6,071 nt of DNA from Marinosulfonomonas sp. (GTDB lineage: Bacteria; Pseudomonadota; Alphaproteobacteria; Rhodobacterales; Rhodobacteraceae), in the NCBI GenBank assembly GCA_022712735.1, contig JAFLKA010000516.1, positions 1 through 6,071 on the forward strand, given 5' to 3'. How positions within the stretch are numbered: the stretch's first letter is position 1; each line of letters begins with the position of its first letter. The translations under genes and the position numbers were made by a program. The notes beneath the pieces were generated by a model. The model saw only the letters and a program-made list of their open reading frames with translations. It ran no database searches and was not told where the DNA came from. Below, piece by piece: positions 1-5,693 of this stretch.

Positions 1-83
1 CGGAACTTGCCCTTTACCTTGCGCGGGAAAACGGGTTCACGGGCAGCGTATAATTGGGGGGCTTTTTCTTCGGTATTGCTCAC
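1..83 (-). CDS. ccoG: CcoG (RdxA/FixG-type) protein, N-terminal fragment
   Basis: Reading the minus strand from a GTG at 83 gives MSNTEEKAPQLYAAREPVFP followed by RKVKGKFR, open to the window edge (27 complete codons of a protein normally near 470-480 residues). The block LYAAREPVFPRKVKGKFR is the conserved start of CcoG/RdxA, a membrane-bound polyferredoxin-like protein. It is needed for cbb3 oxidase assembly, with a proposed role in reducing copper for delivery to CcoN. The GTG start is supported by GGAG at 92-95, eight bases upstream. The only nearby upstream ATG (126-128) runs straight into a stop codon. It lies 274 bp downstream of ccoP on the same strand, where ccoGHIS is expected, and has its own candidate FNR box. 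Only the N-terminus is visible, so the Fe-S motifs cannot be checked. Confidence 0.88.
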   Translation of the reverse strand, partial: MSNTEEKAPQLYAAREPVFPRKVKGKF

Positions 84-127
84 GGAATTTACTCCAATCC
101 GCGCTGGCGAAACAGCGGGTATTACAT

Positions 128-168
128 GCTATATCAGTCTATGTCAGTCGAATCTTGACCTACATCAG
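128..168 (-). promoter_or_regulatory. Candidate FnrL-dependent promoter of ccoG (degenerate FNR box at 155-168)
   Basis: TTGAC-CTAC-ATCAG at 155-168 matches 8 of the 10 defined positions of the FNR consensus TTGAT-N4-ATCAA. Its centre (161.5) is about 28.5 bases from a -10-like TATAGC on the minus strand (133 to 128). A class II arrangement (box at -41.5) would start transcription near position 120, leaving a leader of about 37 nt before the GTG of ccoG. The two mismatches suggest weaker binding than at the ccoN, usp and hemN boxes. It could instead respond to another CRP/FNR family member, since TTGAC half-sites are also used by NNR/DNR-type regulators. Confidence 0.55.
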
Positions 169-274
169 CTATTTAAATGTGTGTTCTGTTGGCATCCATG
201 CGACCAAGCGTATCATGCAATCCCTGAATAGGCGATAAAGCCACTTGTTAGAATGTATCTAAATGGGATAAGTT

Positions 275-325
275 GGCACCGACCCCCAAGGAAACGCGCG
301 AACAGGACGGGCGTCGGTGCCTTTT
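275..325 (+). terminator. Terminator-like hairpin with U-tract, oriented on the plus strand
   Basis: GGCACCGAC (275-283) pairs perfectly over 9 bp with GTCGGTGCC (313-321), extended by a CCCC/GGG pairing with one bulged base. A TTTT run follows at 322-325. The loop of about 20 nt is long for an intrinsic terminator. The T-run is on the plus strand. Read on the minus strand (the ccoP transcript), the stem is followed by AACTTATCCC, a poor U-tract. It therefore looks like a terminator for plus-strand transcription running toward ccoP, although no plus-strand gene is recognisable before it. It might alternatively be a 3' stabilising structure of the ccoNOQP message. Confidence 0.45.
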
Positions 326-326
326 A

Positions 327-347
327 CCGAGGGCTGGAGACCCTCGG
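327..347. other. Perfect 7-bp hairpin 10 nt past the ccoP stop
   Basis: CCGAGGG (327-333) and CCCTCGG (341-347) form a perfect 7-bp stem with a 7-nt loop, starting 10 nt after the ccoP stop codon in the minus-strand transcript. It has no U-tract on either side. It stands directly beside the larger hairpin at 275-321, so a minus-strand transcript would carry two consecutive stem-loops. A plausible role is protecting the 3' end of ccoNOQP mRNA from exonucleases or marking a processing point before ccoG. This is inferred from position only. Confidence 0.4.
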
Positions 348-357
348 AAGCTTGTTC

Positions 358-1233
358 TTACTCACCGCCACCAAGCTGGTGGACGTAAGTGGCTACGGCG
401 TTGATGTCAGACTCGGACAAACGAGCCACTCCTGACCATGCAGGCATCACGCCATATCGGGCGAAAGTAACGGTTTCTCGAATCGTTTCCTCATCGCCGC
501 CATACAACCAGATTGCATCAGTTAGATTAGGCGCGCCTTGATCTCGATCACCTTTTCCATCTTCTGCGTGACAAGAAGTGCAATCTTCTGCAAAAACTTC
601 AGCACCTGCGCCTGCTTTGGTTGCATCAAATTCCTGGCCCGAAAGCTTCAGAACGTAATGCACCACCTGATCGATTTGCTCAGGTTCAAGATAATCATCC
701 CCAAATGCAGGCATTTCCGAGAAACGTGCATCATCGTCATCCTCATTGCGCACGCCGTGGCTGATGGTTGTGTGGATCGACTCAATATCGCCGCCCCACA
801 GCCAGTCATCATCCAGCAGGTTTGGATAGCCCTTGGCACCCGCTGCACCCGACCCGTGGCACTGTGCACACCATGTCTGGAAGATCGCGGATCCGGCGTT
901 GACCGCATATTTGTTCAGATCAACATCCGCCGAGATTGTGGTCAGATCAGCAGCAGCCAACCGGCCCTCGATTTCAGCATTGGACGCATCCACTGCCGCA
1001 ATTTCGGCAGCAACATCACCACGTGACGACCATTTCAAAACGCCTGGCGTGGCTTCTTTCAGCATTGGCCAGGCAGGATAGGCGATTGTGTAACCGATGG
1101 CCCAGATGATCGTGGCGTATAGTGTCCACAACCACCAGCGCGGCAAAGGATTGTTATATTCTTCAATCCCGTCCCAGACGTGGCCGGTTGTCTCTACTTC
1201 GTCGTCTTTTACTTGTGTCGGCTTCTTACTCAT
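358..1233 (-). CDS. ccoP: cbb3-type cytochrome c oxidase subunit III (diheme CcoP)
   Basis: The 291-aa CcoP is the membrane-anchored diheme c subunit that receives electrons from soluble or membrane c-type cytochromes and feeds the CcoO/CcoN path to oxygen. Visible parts in order are a FixP-type N-terminus ([18 protein letters not shown], residues 17-34), one membrane anchor at about 34-52, then two periplasmic cytochrome c domains. The first has CAQCH at 122-126 with probable axial Met174 (SEMPAF). The second has CTSCH at 218-222 with probable axial Met263 (GVMPAW). The length is normal for the family. The start ATG overlaps the ccoQ stop by 4 bp (ATGA) and is preceded by a strong AAGGAGGT at 1241-1248, indicating translational coupling. 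It is the last gene of ccoNOQP, and two hairpins follow it. Confidence 0.97.
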   Translation of the reverse strand: MSKKPTQVKDDEVETTGHVWDGIEEYNNPLPRWWLWTLYATIIWAIGYTIAYPAWPMLKEATPGVLKWSSRGDVAAEIAAVDASNAEIEGRLAAADLTTISADVDLNKYAVNAGSAIFQTWCAQCHGSGAAGAKGYPNLLDDDWLWGGDIESIHTTISHGVRNEDDDDARFSEMPAFGDDYLEPEQIDQVVHYVLKLSGQEFDATKAGAGAEVFAEDCTSCHAEDGKGDRDQGAPNLTDAIWLYGGDEETIRETVTFARYGVMPAWSGVARLSESDINAVATYVHQLGGGE

Positions 1234-1427
1234 GACCGCACCTCCTTGGTGACATCTGCACTATCGGCAGGTTTGTCTTCATTGCGGAAAGGGATGTTTG
1301 CGATATCCTCATGCACCTTGCGGCTGCCCGGGCGAAACGCCCAGAAAACCACAAAGATGAAAACACCGAACAAAAACAACATGCCCCAGCTATCCGCGAA
1401 TTGCCGCATTACGGAATAAGTATCCAT
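1230..1427 (-). CDS. ccoQ: cbb3-type oxidase small subunit IV (CcoQ)
   Basis: This 65-aa protein has a single membrane helix (about residues 15-31, [18 protein letters not shown]) followed by a polar cytoplasmic tail. That matches CcoQ/FixQ in size, topology and position between ccoO and ccoP. CcoQ has been linked to stability of the cbb3 complex and, in Rhodobacter, to redox signalling from the oxidase. Two adjacent ATGs are possible. The Shine-Dalgarno GGAGGGA (1437 to 1431) overlaps the ccoO stop codon and is too close to the first ATG (1430). The second ATG (1427) sits 5 nt from the GGAGG core and is preferred. The stop codon overlaps the ccoP start. Sequence conservation in this family is low, so the call rests on topology and context. 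Confidence 0.9.
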   Translation of the reverse strand: MDTYSVMRQFADSWGMLFLFGVFIFVVFWAFRPGSRKVHEDIANIPFRNEDKPADSADVTKEVRS

Positions 1428-1436
1428 CATTCCCTC

Positions 1437-2162
1437 CTAGCGGTTTGCGACAGGCTGGAAGGTCGAGAAATCAACCAACGTGCCCAGCATTTGCAGATAC
1501 GCAATCAGCGCGTCCATTTCCGAGATACCGGCCTTGCCGTCAAAGTTACGAACCTGCGCCTTGGGATAGCGAACCAGCATTTCTTCAAAGTCGCTGTTAG
1601 GGTCGGCTTGGGCGATAAAGTCGGCTGCCGCATTTTCGATCATCTCGTCGGTGTATGGCACACCAACCATCCGATGCGTTTTCAGCAAATCGACGATGTA
1701 TGTCGGCTCGATCATCTTGTTGCTCAAGAAGCCGTATTTTGGCATGATCGAAACCGGCACAACCGATTGTGGGTCCGTCATATGGTCCAGATGCCATTCA
1801 TCCGAATAACGACCACCAACACGAGCAAGGTCTGGCCCTGTCCGCTTGGAACCCCACATGAACGGATGGTCATACATCGATTCAGCCGCCAGCGAGTAGT
1901 GGCCATAGCGCTCAACCTCGTCCCGCAAGGGACGGATCATCTGGCTGTGGCACACATGGCAACCTTCGCTAATGTAGACGTCACGCCCGGTCAACTCGAG
2001 CGGCGAGTAGGGGCGCATGCCCTCTACATCCTCGATCGTGTTTTGCAGCCAGAACAGCGGGGCGATTTCAACCGCCCCACCAATGCTAACAACCAGCAAG
2101 GACAGAACCATCAGGATCGTTGCGTTCTTCTCGATGACTTTATGTTTATCAAGGATACCCAT
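1437..2162 (-). CDS. ccoO: cbb3-type cytochrome c oxidase subunit II (monoheme CcoO)
   Basis: The 241-aa CcoO is the monoheme cytochrome c subunit that passes electrons from CcoP to the heme b of CcoN. It has an N-terminal membrane anchor (about residues 14-35) and a periplasmic heme c domain with CHVCH at 68-72. Met140 in the SIMPKY motif is the probable axial ligand. Other conserved stretches are [20 protein letters not shown] and [20 protein letters not shown]. It starts 12 bp after the ccoN stop, with GGAGGG at 2174-2169 as ribosome binding site. The ccoQ Shine-Dalgarno overlaps its own stop codon. Length is typical and nothing is unusual. Confidence 0.98.
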   Translation of the reverse strand: MGILDKHKVIEKNATILMVLSLLVVSIGGAVEIAPLFWLQNTIEDVEGMRPYSPLELTGRDVYISEGCHVCHSQMIRPLRDEVERYGHYSLAAESMYDHPFMWGSKRTGPDLARVGGRYSDEWHLDHMTDPQSVVPVSIMPKYGFLSNKMIEPTYIVDLLKTHRMVGVPYTDEMIENAAADFIAQADPNSDFEEMLVRYPKAQVRNFDGKAGISEMDALIAYLQMLGTLVDFSTFQPVANR

Positions 2163-2174
2163 TTCAATCCCTCC

Positions 2175-3770
2175 TTATTCTGCTGGGACGGCTGCGGTGG
2201 CATCGGCTTTCGCCGGGCTTTTCGCAACAGTGGCCCAAAGGTTGTAGCACATGATGATCCCACCGGTCAGGTACAACGACCCACCAATTGCGCGGACCAC
2301 ATTCATCGGCCATTTGGCTTCTACGGTATCGGCAAACGAATTCACCAGGAAACCATTCGCATCAACTTCGCGCCACATCAGGCCTTCCATGATGCCCGAC
2401 ACCCACATCGAGGATGCGTAGAGAACGATCCCGATTGTGGCGAACCAGAAGTGATAGCTCACCAGTTTCAGCGAATACAGCCCTTCGCGGTTCCACAGAC
2501 GTGGCACCAGGAAGTAAAGCGCGCCAAAGGTGATCATCCCGTTCCAGCCAAGTGCGCCAGAGTGAACGTGTCCAACAGTCCAGTCGGTATAGTGCGACAG
2601 GCTGTTCACAGCACGGATCGCCATCATCGGACCCTCGAATGTGGACATCCCGTAGAACCCGATCGACACCACCATCATCCGGATAATCGGATCGGTGCGC
2701 AATTTATCCCAAGCGCCAGACAGGGTCATCAGACCGTTGATCATACCACCCCATGAAGGCATCCACAGAACGATCGACATCACCATGCCTAACGTGCCGG
2801 CCCAATCAGGCAGTGCTGTGTAGTGCAAGTGGTGAGGTCCAGCCCAGATATAAAGGAAGATCAGGGCCCAGAAGTGGATGATCGACAGTTTATAACTGAA
2901 CACAGGACGCTCGGCCTGCTTTGGCACGAAGTAGTACATCATGCCAAGAAAACCGGCCGTCAGGAAGAAGCCCACCGCATTGTGGCCATACCACCACTGC
3001 GTCATTGCATCCTGCACCCCGGAGAATACTGAAACAGATTTTGAGCCGAACAACGAAACCGGAATTGACAGGTTGTTGACGATGTGAAGCATCGCAATCG
3101 TGATGATAAACGACAGGTAGAACCAGTTCGCCACATAGATGTGCTTTTCTTTACGTTTGTAAAGTGTGCCCATGAACACGATCAGATAGGCCACCCAGAC
3201 AACGGTCAGCCACCAGTCGGTCATCCATTCGAATTCAGCATATTCGTGGGTTTGCGTTGCGCCAAGGATATAGCCGGTTGCCGCCATAACGATCACCAGC
3301 TGATAGCCCCAGAAAACGAACCAGGCGAGGTTCCCACCCCACAGGCGCGCCGCAGACGTGCGCTGCACAACATAAAACGATGTGGCAATCAATCCGTTGC
3401 CACCAAAGGCAAAGACAACAGCCGACGTATGAAGCGGGCGCAGGCGCCCGAAATTCATATAGCCCTGTGCCCATTCAAAATTCAGGCTCGGAAAGGCAAG
3501 CAGCGTGGCAATCCACACCCCGACCGTAAACCCGATCACCGCCCAAAAGGCTGTTGCAATCACTCCGGCCCGAACGACCCCGTCAAGATAGCCGTCTGTT
3601 GACGGCTTCTCGTTTCCAAGGCTGCGGACTGTCCAGATGAACAGTATACCAGCAGCCAACATGATCGTTAGTGCCTGCACCATATAGGCGAGGTCTCTTG
3701 CGTAGCTGGCAGCAATAGCGGACAAAACCACCACGACCCCAACTACGATTAGTTTAATGTAGTCCCACAT
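2175..3770 (-). CDS. ccoN: cbb3-type cytochrome c oxidase catalytic subunit I (CcoN)
   Basis: The 531-aa CcoN is the integral-membrane catalytic subunit of the high-affinity cbb3 heme-copper oxidase, reducing O2 to water while pumping protons. Ligands recognisable by alignment to the Pseudomonas stutzeri enzyme are His114 and His403 (low-spin heme b), His401 (heme b3), and His263, His313 and His314 (CuB). Tyr307 (LYIWAGPHH) is the helix-VII tyrosine cross-linked to a histidine in this family. Signature blocks include [20 protein letters not shown] and [12 protein letters not shown]. From His263 on, the residues run 56 positions later than in P. stutzeri. This reflects an extra N-terminal segment of about 55 residues with added hydrophobic helices (about 5-22 and 27-48), as in other alphaproteobacterial CcoN. 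The ATG is preceded by GGGA at 3780-3777. Two FNR boxes upstream indicate FnrL control. Confidence 0.98.
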   Translation of the reverse strand: MWDYIKLIVVGVVVVLSAIAASYARDLAYMVQALTIMLAAGILFIWTVRSLGNEKPSTDGYLDGVVRAGVIATAFWAVIGFTVGVWIATLLAFPSLNFEWAQGYMNFGRLRPLHTSAVVFAFGGNGLIATSFYVVQRTSAARLWGGNLAWFVFWGYQLVIVMAATGYILGATQTHEYAEFEWMTDWWLTVVWVAYLIVFMGTLYKRKEKHIYVANWFYLSFIITIAMLHIVNNLSIPVSLFGSKSVSVFSGVQDAMTQWWYGHNAVGFFLTAGFLGMMYYFVPKQAERPVFSYKLSIIHFWALIFLYIWAGPHHLHYTALPDWAGTLGMVMSIVLWMPSWGGMINGLMTLSGAWDKLRTDPIIRMMVVSIGFYGMSTFEGPMMAIRAVNSLSHYTDWTVGHVHSGALGWNGMITFGALYFLVPRLWNREGLYSLKLVSYHFWFATIGIVLYASSMWVSGIMEGLMWREVDANGFLVNSFADTVEAKWPMNVVRAIGGSLYLTGGIIMCYNLWATVAKSPAKADATAAVPAE

Positions 3771-3782
3771 TGCACGTCCCTT

Positions 3783-3816
3783 CGTCTTTTATTATCCGGC
3801 GTCTTTTATTATCCGG
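3783..3816. repeat. Perfect 17-bp tandem duplication in the ccoN leader
   Basis: The unit CGTCTTTTATTATCCGG occurs twice without mismatch at 3783-3799 and 3800-3816, followed by a further CG. On the minus strand it reads CCGGATAATAAAAGACG twice and ends next to the ccoN Shine-Dalgarno (GGGA, 3780-3777). It falls inside the predicted 5' untranslated region of ccoN, about 13 to 46 nt upstream of the start codon. It may be a simple slippage duplication or may space the leader. No protein-binding motif is recognised. Confidence 0.95.
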
Positions 3817-3854
3817 CGCGGCTCACACTCCGCCCGATTGCCTTGCGACTAAAT

Positions 3855-3898
3855 GTCGTATGCCGTTCTTTATTACAACCGACCTTGATCTATATCAA
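3855..3898 (-). promoter_or_regulatory. FnrL-dependent promoter of ccoNOQP (FNR box at 3885-3898)
   Basis: TTGAT-CTAT-ATCAA at 3885-3898 is a perfect FNR consensus palindrome centred at 3891.5. In a class II geometry (-41.5) the ccoN transcript would begin near 3850, giving a leader of about 80 nt that contains the 17-bp tandem repeat. The -10 region on the minus strand is weak (TACGAC at 3860 to 3855), as expected for an activator-dependent promoter. The second perfect box (3927-3940) would then lie at -83.5. Confidence 0.82.
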
Positions 3899-3926
3899 TT
3901 CCTGAATGTATCCCTATAGGAACTGG

Positions 3927-3968
3927 TTGATCGATATCAAGGTAACTGCGGCATTCCGAATCTATATC
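3927..3968 (+). promoter_or_regulatory. FnrL-dependent promoter of usp (FNR box at 3927-3940)
   Basis: TTGAT-CGAT-ATCAA at 3927-3940 is a second perfect FNR palindrome, centred at 3933.5. A good -10 element, TATATC, lies at 3963-3968, exactly where class II activation at -41.5 requires it. The predicted start is near 3975. This gives a leader of about 29 nt to the chosen usp ATG at 4004. The ccoN-side box would be at -83.5 for this promoter. Confidence 0.82.
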
Positions 3969-4003
3969 ATAAGCGAATGATATTTTTTACGGGAGATTGC
4001 CAA

Positions 4004-4843
4004 ATGGCTTACAAATCCTTGCTGACCGTTGTCACCGACACGAAAATTGCGAAACCCGCACTTGAAAAAGCTATCGCTGTGGCCCGCGCCCAAGATGCCC
4101 ATCTGGACGTTCTGTGCATCGGAGTGGACCGCACCCAGACCGGATATTACTACGCAGGGGCCAGTGCTGTTTTTCAACAAGAAGTCATTGAAAAAGCAAA
4201 AGAAGAGGCCGCCACCGCCGAGGAGTTCTCCTTAGGATTGCTCAAAAATAGCGAGATCAAATGGTCCCTTGATATGGCTGTCGCGCAATTGGCAGGATTG
4301 GGGCGTCTGGTGGCCCACCGCGCACGGTTCAACGATCTGGTCATCCTACCACGCCCCTATGGCAAAGGGTGCGGACAGGAACAGGAAATTTTTGTTGAAT
4401 CCGCATTATTCGAGGGGCATGTGCCCACATTGGTCATCCCTCCCAAAGCAAAAGCCACAGCAGCCGCCAAGCGTATTATTCTGGCATGGAACGAAAGCAG
4501 CGAGGCGATGTCAGCGGTTCGTGCCGCCCTGCCAGCCTTAATTGCAGCCGATTCGGTGAATATTGTGGTGATTGATCCGCCCCAACACGGGCCGGACAGA
4601 TCGGACCCGGGCGGAGCATTGTCGCAGATGCTGGTGCGCCACGGCGTGAAGGCAGAAATCACAGTGCTGGCCAAAACCATGCCGCGGGTGTCGGACGTTT
4701 TGTTGCGACACACCCGCGATATCAATGCCGATATGTTGGTGATGGGTGCCTATGGCCACTCGCGGTTCCGCGAGGCCATTTTGGGCGGAGCAACACGGAA
4801 TATGCTGGAAAATGCCGGGGTTTCGGTGCTGATGGCCCATTAG
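4004..4843 (+). CDS. Tandem-domain universal stress protein (UspA family)
   Basis: This 279-aa cytoplasmic protein has two Usp domains, about residues 1-146 (start YKSLLTVVTD, end VPTLVIPP) and 155-279 (start KRIILAWNESSEAMSAVRAA, end VSVLMAH). The C-terminal domain carries G248-A-Y-G251 followed nine residues later by G261-G262. This resembles the ATP-binding motif G-x2-G-x9-G-(S/T), but has Gly at the usual Ser/Thr position, so nucleotide binding is uncertain. Usp proteins of this kind help survival under respiratory and energy stress; the specific target is unknown. The start is chosen at 4004 because GGGAG (3991-3995) lies 8 nt upstream. An in-frame ATG at 3977 would add nine residues, but lies only 2 nt from the predicted transcription start. 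A Usp gene at this place beside fnrL is a recurring arrangement in Rhodobacterales (orf277 in R. sphaeroides). Confidence 0.93.
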   Translation: MAYKSLLTVVTDTKIAKPALEKAIAVARAQDAHLDVLCIGVDRTQTGYYYAGASAVFQQEVIEKAKEEAATAEEFSLGLLKNSEIKWSLDMAVAQLAGLGRLVAHRARFNDLVILPRPYGKGCGQEQEIFVESALFEGHVPTLVIPPKAKATAAAKRIILAWNESSEAMSAVRAALPALIAADSVNIVVIDPPQHGPDRSDPGGALSQMLVRHGVKAEITVLAKTMPRVSDVLLRHTRDINADMLVMGAYGHSRFREAILGGATRNMLENAGVSVLMAH

Positions 4844-4860
4844 GGCCCAAGGTCAAGACT
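4844..4860. other. 17-bp convergent gap between usp and fnrL
   Basis: The usp and fnrL stop codons face each other across 17 bp. A small hairpin GGCCC-ATTA-GGGCC (4834-4847) overlaps the usp stop codon, but no T-run follows on either strand, so an intrinsic terminator is not evident. The two mRNAs probably overlap at their 3' ends. Confidence 0.5.
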
Positions 4861-5601
4861 CTAGTTCAAAAAACCGCCATCGGCATCATCGCCTGCTTCA
4901 TTCATCAGAATATGGAAATCAGGGATCGTGACGTGCCGCTTGCCTTCCAGCTCGATAATCCCGTCCCTGCGCAACGCCGATATTTGACGACTAACCGTTT
5001 CCAGCGTTAGCCCCAGATAATCGGCCATCGCCACACGGGTCAGGGGCAGATCAAAAACCATCGCCCCCCCCGATCCATCCAATTGCAAAGACGCATCGCG
5101 GCGCGCAATTATCGAAATCAGGCTGGCAATTTTCTCGCGTGCCGTTTTGCGCCCCAGCAGCAGCATCCATTCGCGGGCTGCATCCAATTCGTCCAGCGTC
5201 ATTTCCAACAGCCGTTGCGCGATATGCGGTGTTTCCATCATCATGGATTCAAATGGTTTTTTACGAAAACAGCACATCACCAGATCGGTGGTCGCCACCA
5301 CATCAAAAGGCGCGATTTCACGCCCCGGTCGGCCGACAAAATCACTGGGCAGCAACAGGCCCACCATTTGCGTGCGTCCGTCTTCCATCGTTTGGGTAAG
5401 TGATGCGATGCCCGACACAACCGAGCCGACAAAATCCATCCGGTCACCCGACCAGACCACGGTTTGCCCCGCCTGATAGCTGCGGTAATATTTCATACCG
5501 TCCAGCACCACCTGCTCATCCGTATCGCACCGCGCACATACGGCGCGATGGCGGATAGGGCACTCCCCGCATCTTCTGTCTGTTAGGTCTGCTATAGTCA
5601 T
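4861..5601 (-). CDS. fnrL: Oxygen-sensing CRP/FNR-family regulator FnrL
   Basis: The 246-aa FnrL is a cytoplasmic transcription factor that dimerises when it carries an oxygen-labile [4Fe-4S] cluster and then activates anaerobic or microaerobic genes. Cysteines at 11, 14, 22 and 25 (C-x2-C-x7-C-x2-C) plus Cys110/Cys111 in the sensory domain can supply the cluster ligands. A cyclic-nucleotide-binding-type beta-roll spans about residues 30-115 and a dimerisation helix about 118-155. The C-terminal helix-turn-helix has recognition helix LETVSRQISALRR. Its E201-x2-S204-R205 equals the E-x2-S-R of E. coli FNR that reads TTGAT half-sites, which fits the boxes in this window. The ATG at 5601 is chosen to match family length. 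The further in-frame TTG at 5640 lies inside the FNR box and is unlikely. The Shine-Dalgarno is weak, suggesting modest translation. It is convergent with usp and divergent from hemN. Confidence 0.96.
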   Translation of the reverse strand: MTIADLTDRRCGECPIRHRAVCARCDTDEQVVLDGMKYYRSYQAGQTVVWSGDRMDFVGSVVSGIASLTQTMEDGRTQMVGLLLPSDFVGRPGREIAPFDVVATTDLVMCCFRKKPFESMMMETPHIAQRLLEMTLDELDAAREWMLLLGRKTAREKIASLISIIARRDASLQLDGSGGAMVFDLPLTRVAMADYLGLTLETVSRQISALRRDGIIELEGKRHVTIPDFHILMNEAGDDADGGFLN

Positions 5602-5626
5602 AATCTGTTCGCGCGTTGCTTCTTCA

Positions 5627-5640
5627 TTGATCTCGATCAA
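5627..5640. promoter_or_regulatory. FNR box between fnrL and hemN
   Basis: TTGAT-CTCG-ATCAA is a perfect consensus FNR palindrome centred at 5633.5. It is 42.5 bp upstream of the hemN ATG, right for class II activation of hemN. Relative to a candidate fnrL promoter (-10 at 5670 to 5665) it lies at about +24, where bound FnrL would block rather than activate. It therefore probably activates hemN and represses fnrL. Confidence 0.88.
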
Positions 5641-5648
5641 AGTGATCG
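5634..5648. repeat. Second palindrome overlapping the fnrL/hemN FNR box
   Basis: CGATCA-AAG-TGATCG is a 6-bp perfect inverted repeat with a 3-bp spacer. It shares its left arm with the right half of the FNR box, so three TGAT/ATCA half-sites lie in a row (5628-5631, 5636-5639, 5643-5646). The spacing differs from an FNR dimer site. It could be a second regulator's operator or chance. Confidence 0.6.
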
Positions 5649-5663
5649 GGTCCGTTCGCAGGT

Positions 5664-5669
5664 TACTCT
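5664..5669 (+). promoter_or_regulatory. Candidate -10 element of hemN; predicted leaderless start
   Basis: TACTCT on the plus strand keeps the TA and final T of the -10 consensus and is 30.5 bp from the FNR box centre. Transcription would begin at about 5675-5676, the A of the hemN ATG. No purine-rich Shine-Dalgarno lies in the usual window before that ATG (TTACTCTACTTGA), which agrees with a leaderless or nearly leaderless message. Confidence 0.5.
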
Positions 5670-5693
5670 ACTTGAATGACAGAACAATCACAA
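5665..5693 (-). promoter_or_regulatory. Candidate sigma-70-type promoter of fnrL
   Basis: On the minus strand TTGTGA (5693 to 5688) and TAGAGT (5670 to 5665) are separated by 17 bp; each matches 4 of 6 consensus bases. The predicted start is near 5658, leaving a leader of about 57 nt that includes the FNR box. The -35 lies inside the first codons of hemN, and the -10 overlaps the hemN -10 on the opposite strand, so the two promoters would exclude each other. Confidence 0.45.

Larger units (their letters stand above)
84..357. other. ccoP-ccoG intergenic region (274 bp)
   Basis: This non-coding stretch separates the ccoNOQP and ccoG units. It holds the ccoG Shine-Dalgarno (92-95), the candidate ccoG promoter with FNR box (128-168) and two hairpins (275-325 and 327-347). 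I see nothing identifiable in 170-270, which is A/T-rich. Short open frames crossing the region on the plus strand have no recognisable protein similarity or ribosome binding site. Confidence 0.6.

Noticed and set aside
7..231. A 74-codon plus-strand frame starting at TTG near the left edge
   Set aside because: It overlaps the ccoG N-terminus on the opposite strand and the ccoG promoter, has no ribosome binding site and no recognisable similarity.
538..551. TTGATCTCGATCAC inside ccoP, a 9/10 match to the FNR box with the same CTCG spacer as the fnrL/hemN site
   Set aside because: It lies in conserved CcoP coding sequence (residues Asp-Arg-Asp-Gln, about 229-232) near the gene's 3' end, with no promoter or gene start suitably placed; a chance match from codons is more likely.
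1311..2756. A 481-codon plus-strand open frame opposite ccoQ, ccoO and part of ccoN
   Set aside because: It spans three well-supported minus-strand genes, has no recognisable domain, is rich in His/Arg/Gln/Pro as antisense frames often are, and arises from the codon bias of the real genes.
3084..3602. A 172-codon plus-strand open frame opposite ccoN
   Set aside because: It is fully inside the conserved ccoN coding region, has no family similarity, and its composition is typical of an antisense shadow.
3899..3922. Inverted repeat TTCCT/AGGAA and the CCTATAGG palindrome between the two FNR boxes
   Set aside because: The arms are only 5 and 4 bp and match no operator I recognise; repeats this short are expected by chance in A/T-rich intergenic DNA.
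3977..4003. Upstream ATG at 3977 as the usp start
   Set aside because: It would sit 2 nt after the predicted transcription start without a ribosome binding site; the ATG at 4004 has GGGAG at good spacing and gives the usual Usp N-terminus. A leaderless form from 3977 cannot be fully excluded.
5602..5640. Extension of FnrL to a TTG start at 5640 (13 more residues)
   Set aside because: The extra codons coincide with the perfect FNR box, no Shine-Dalgarno precedes the TTG, and the ATG at 5601 gives the normal family length and N-terminus.
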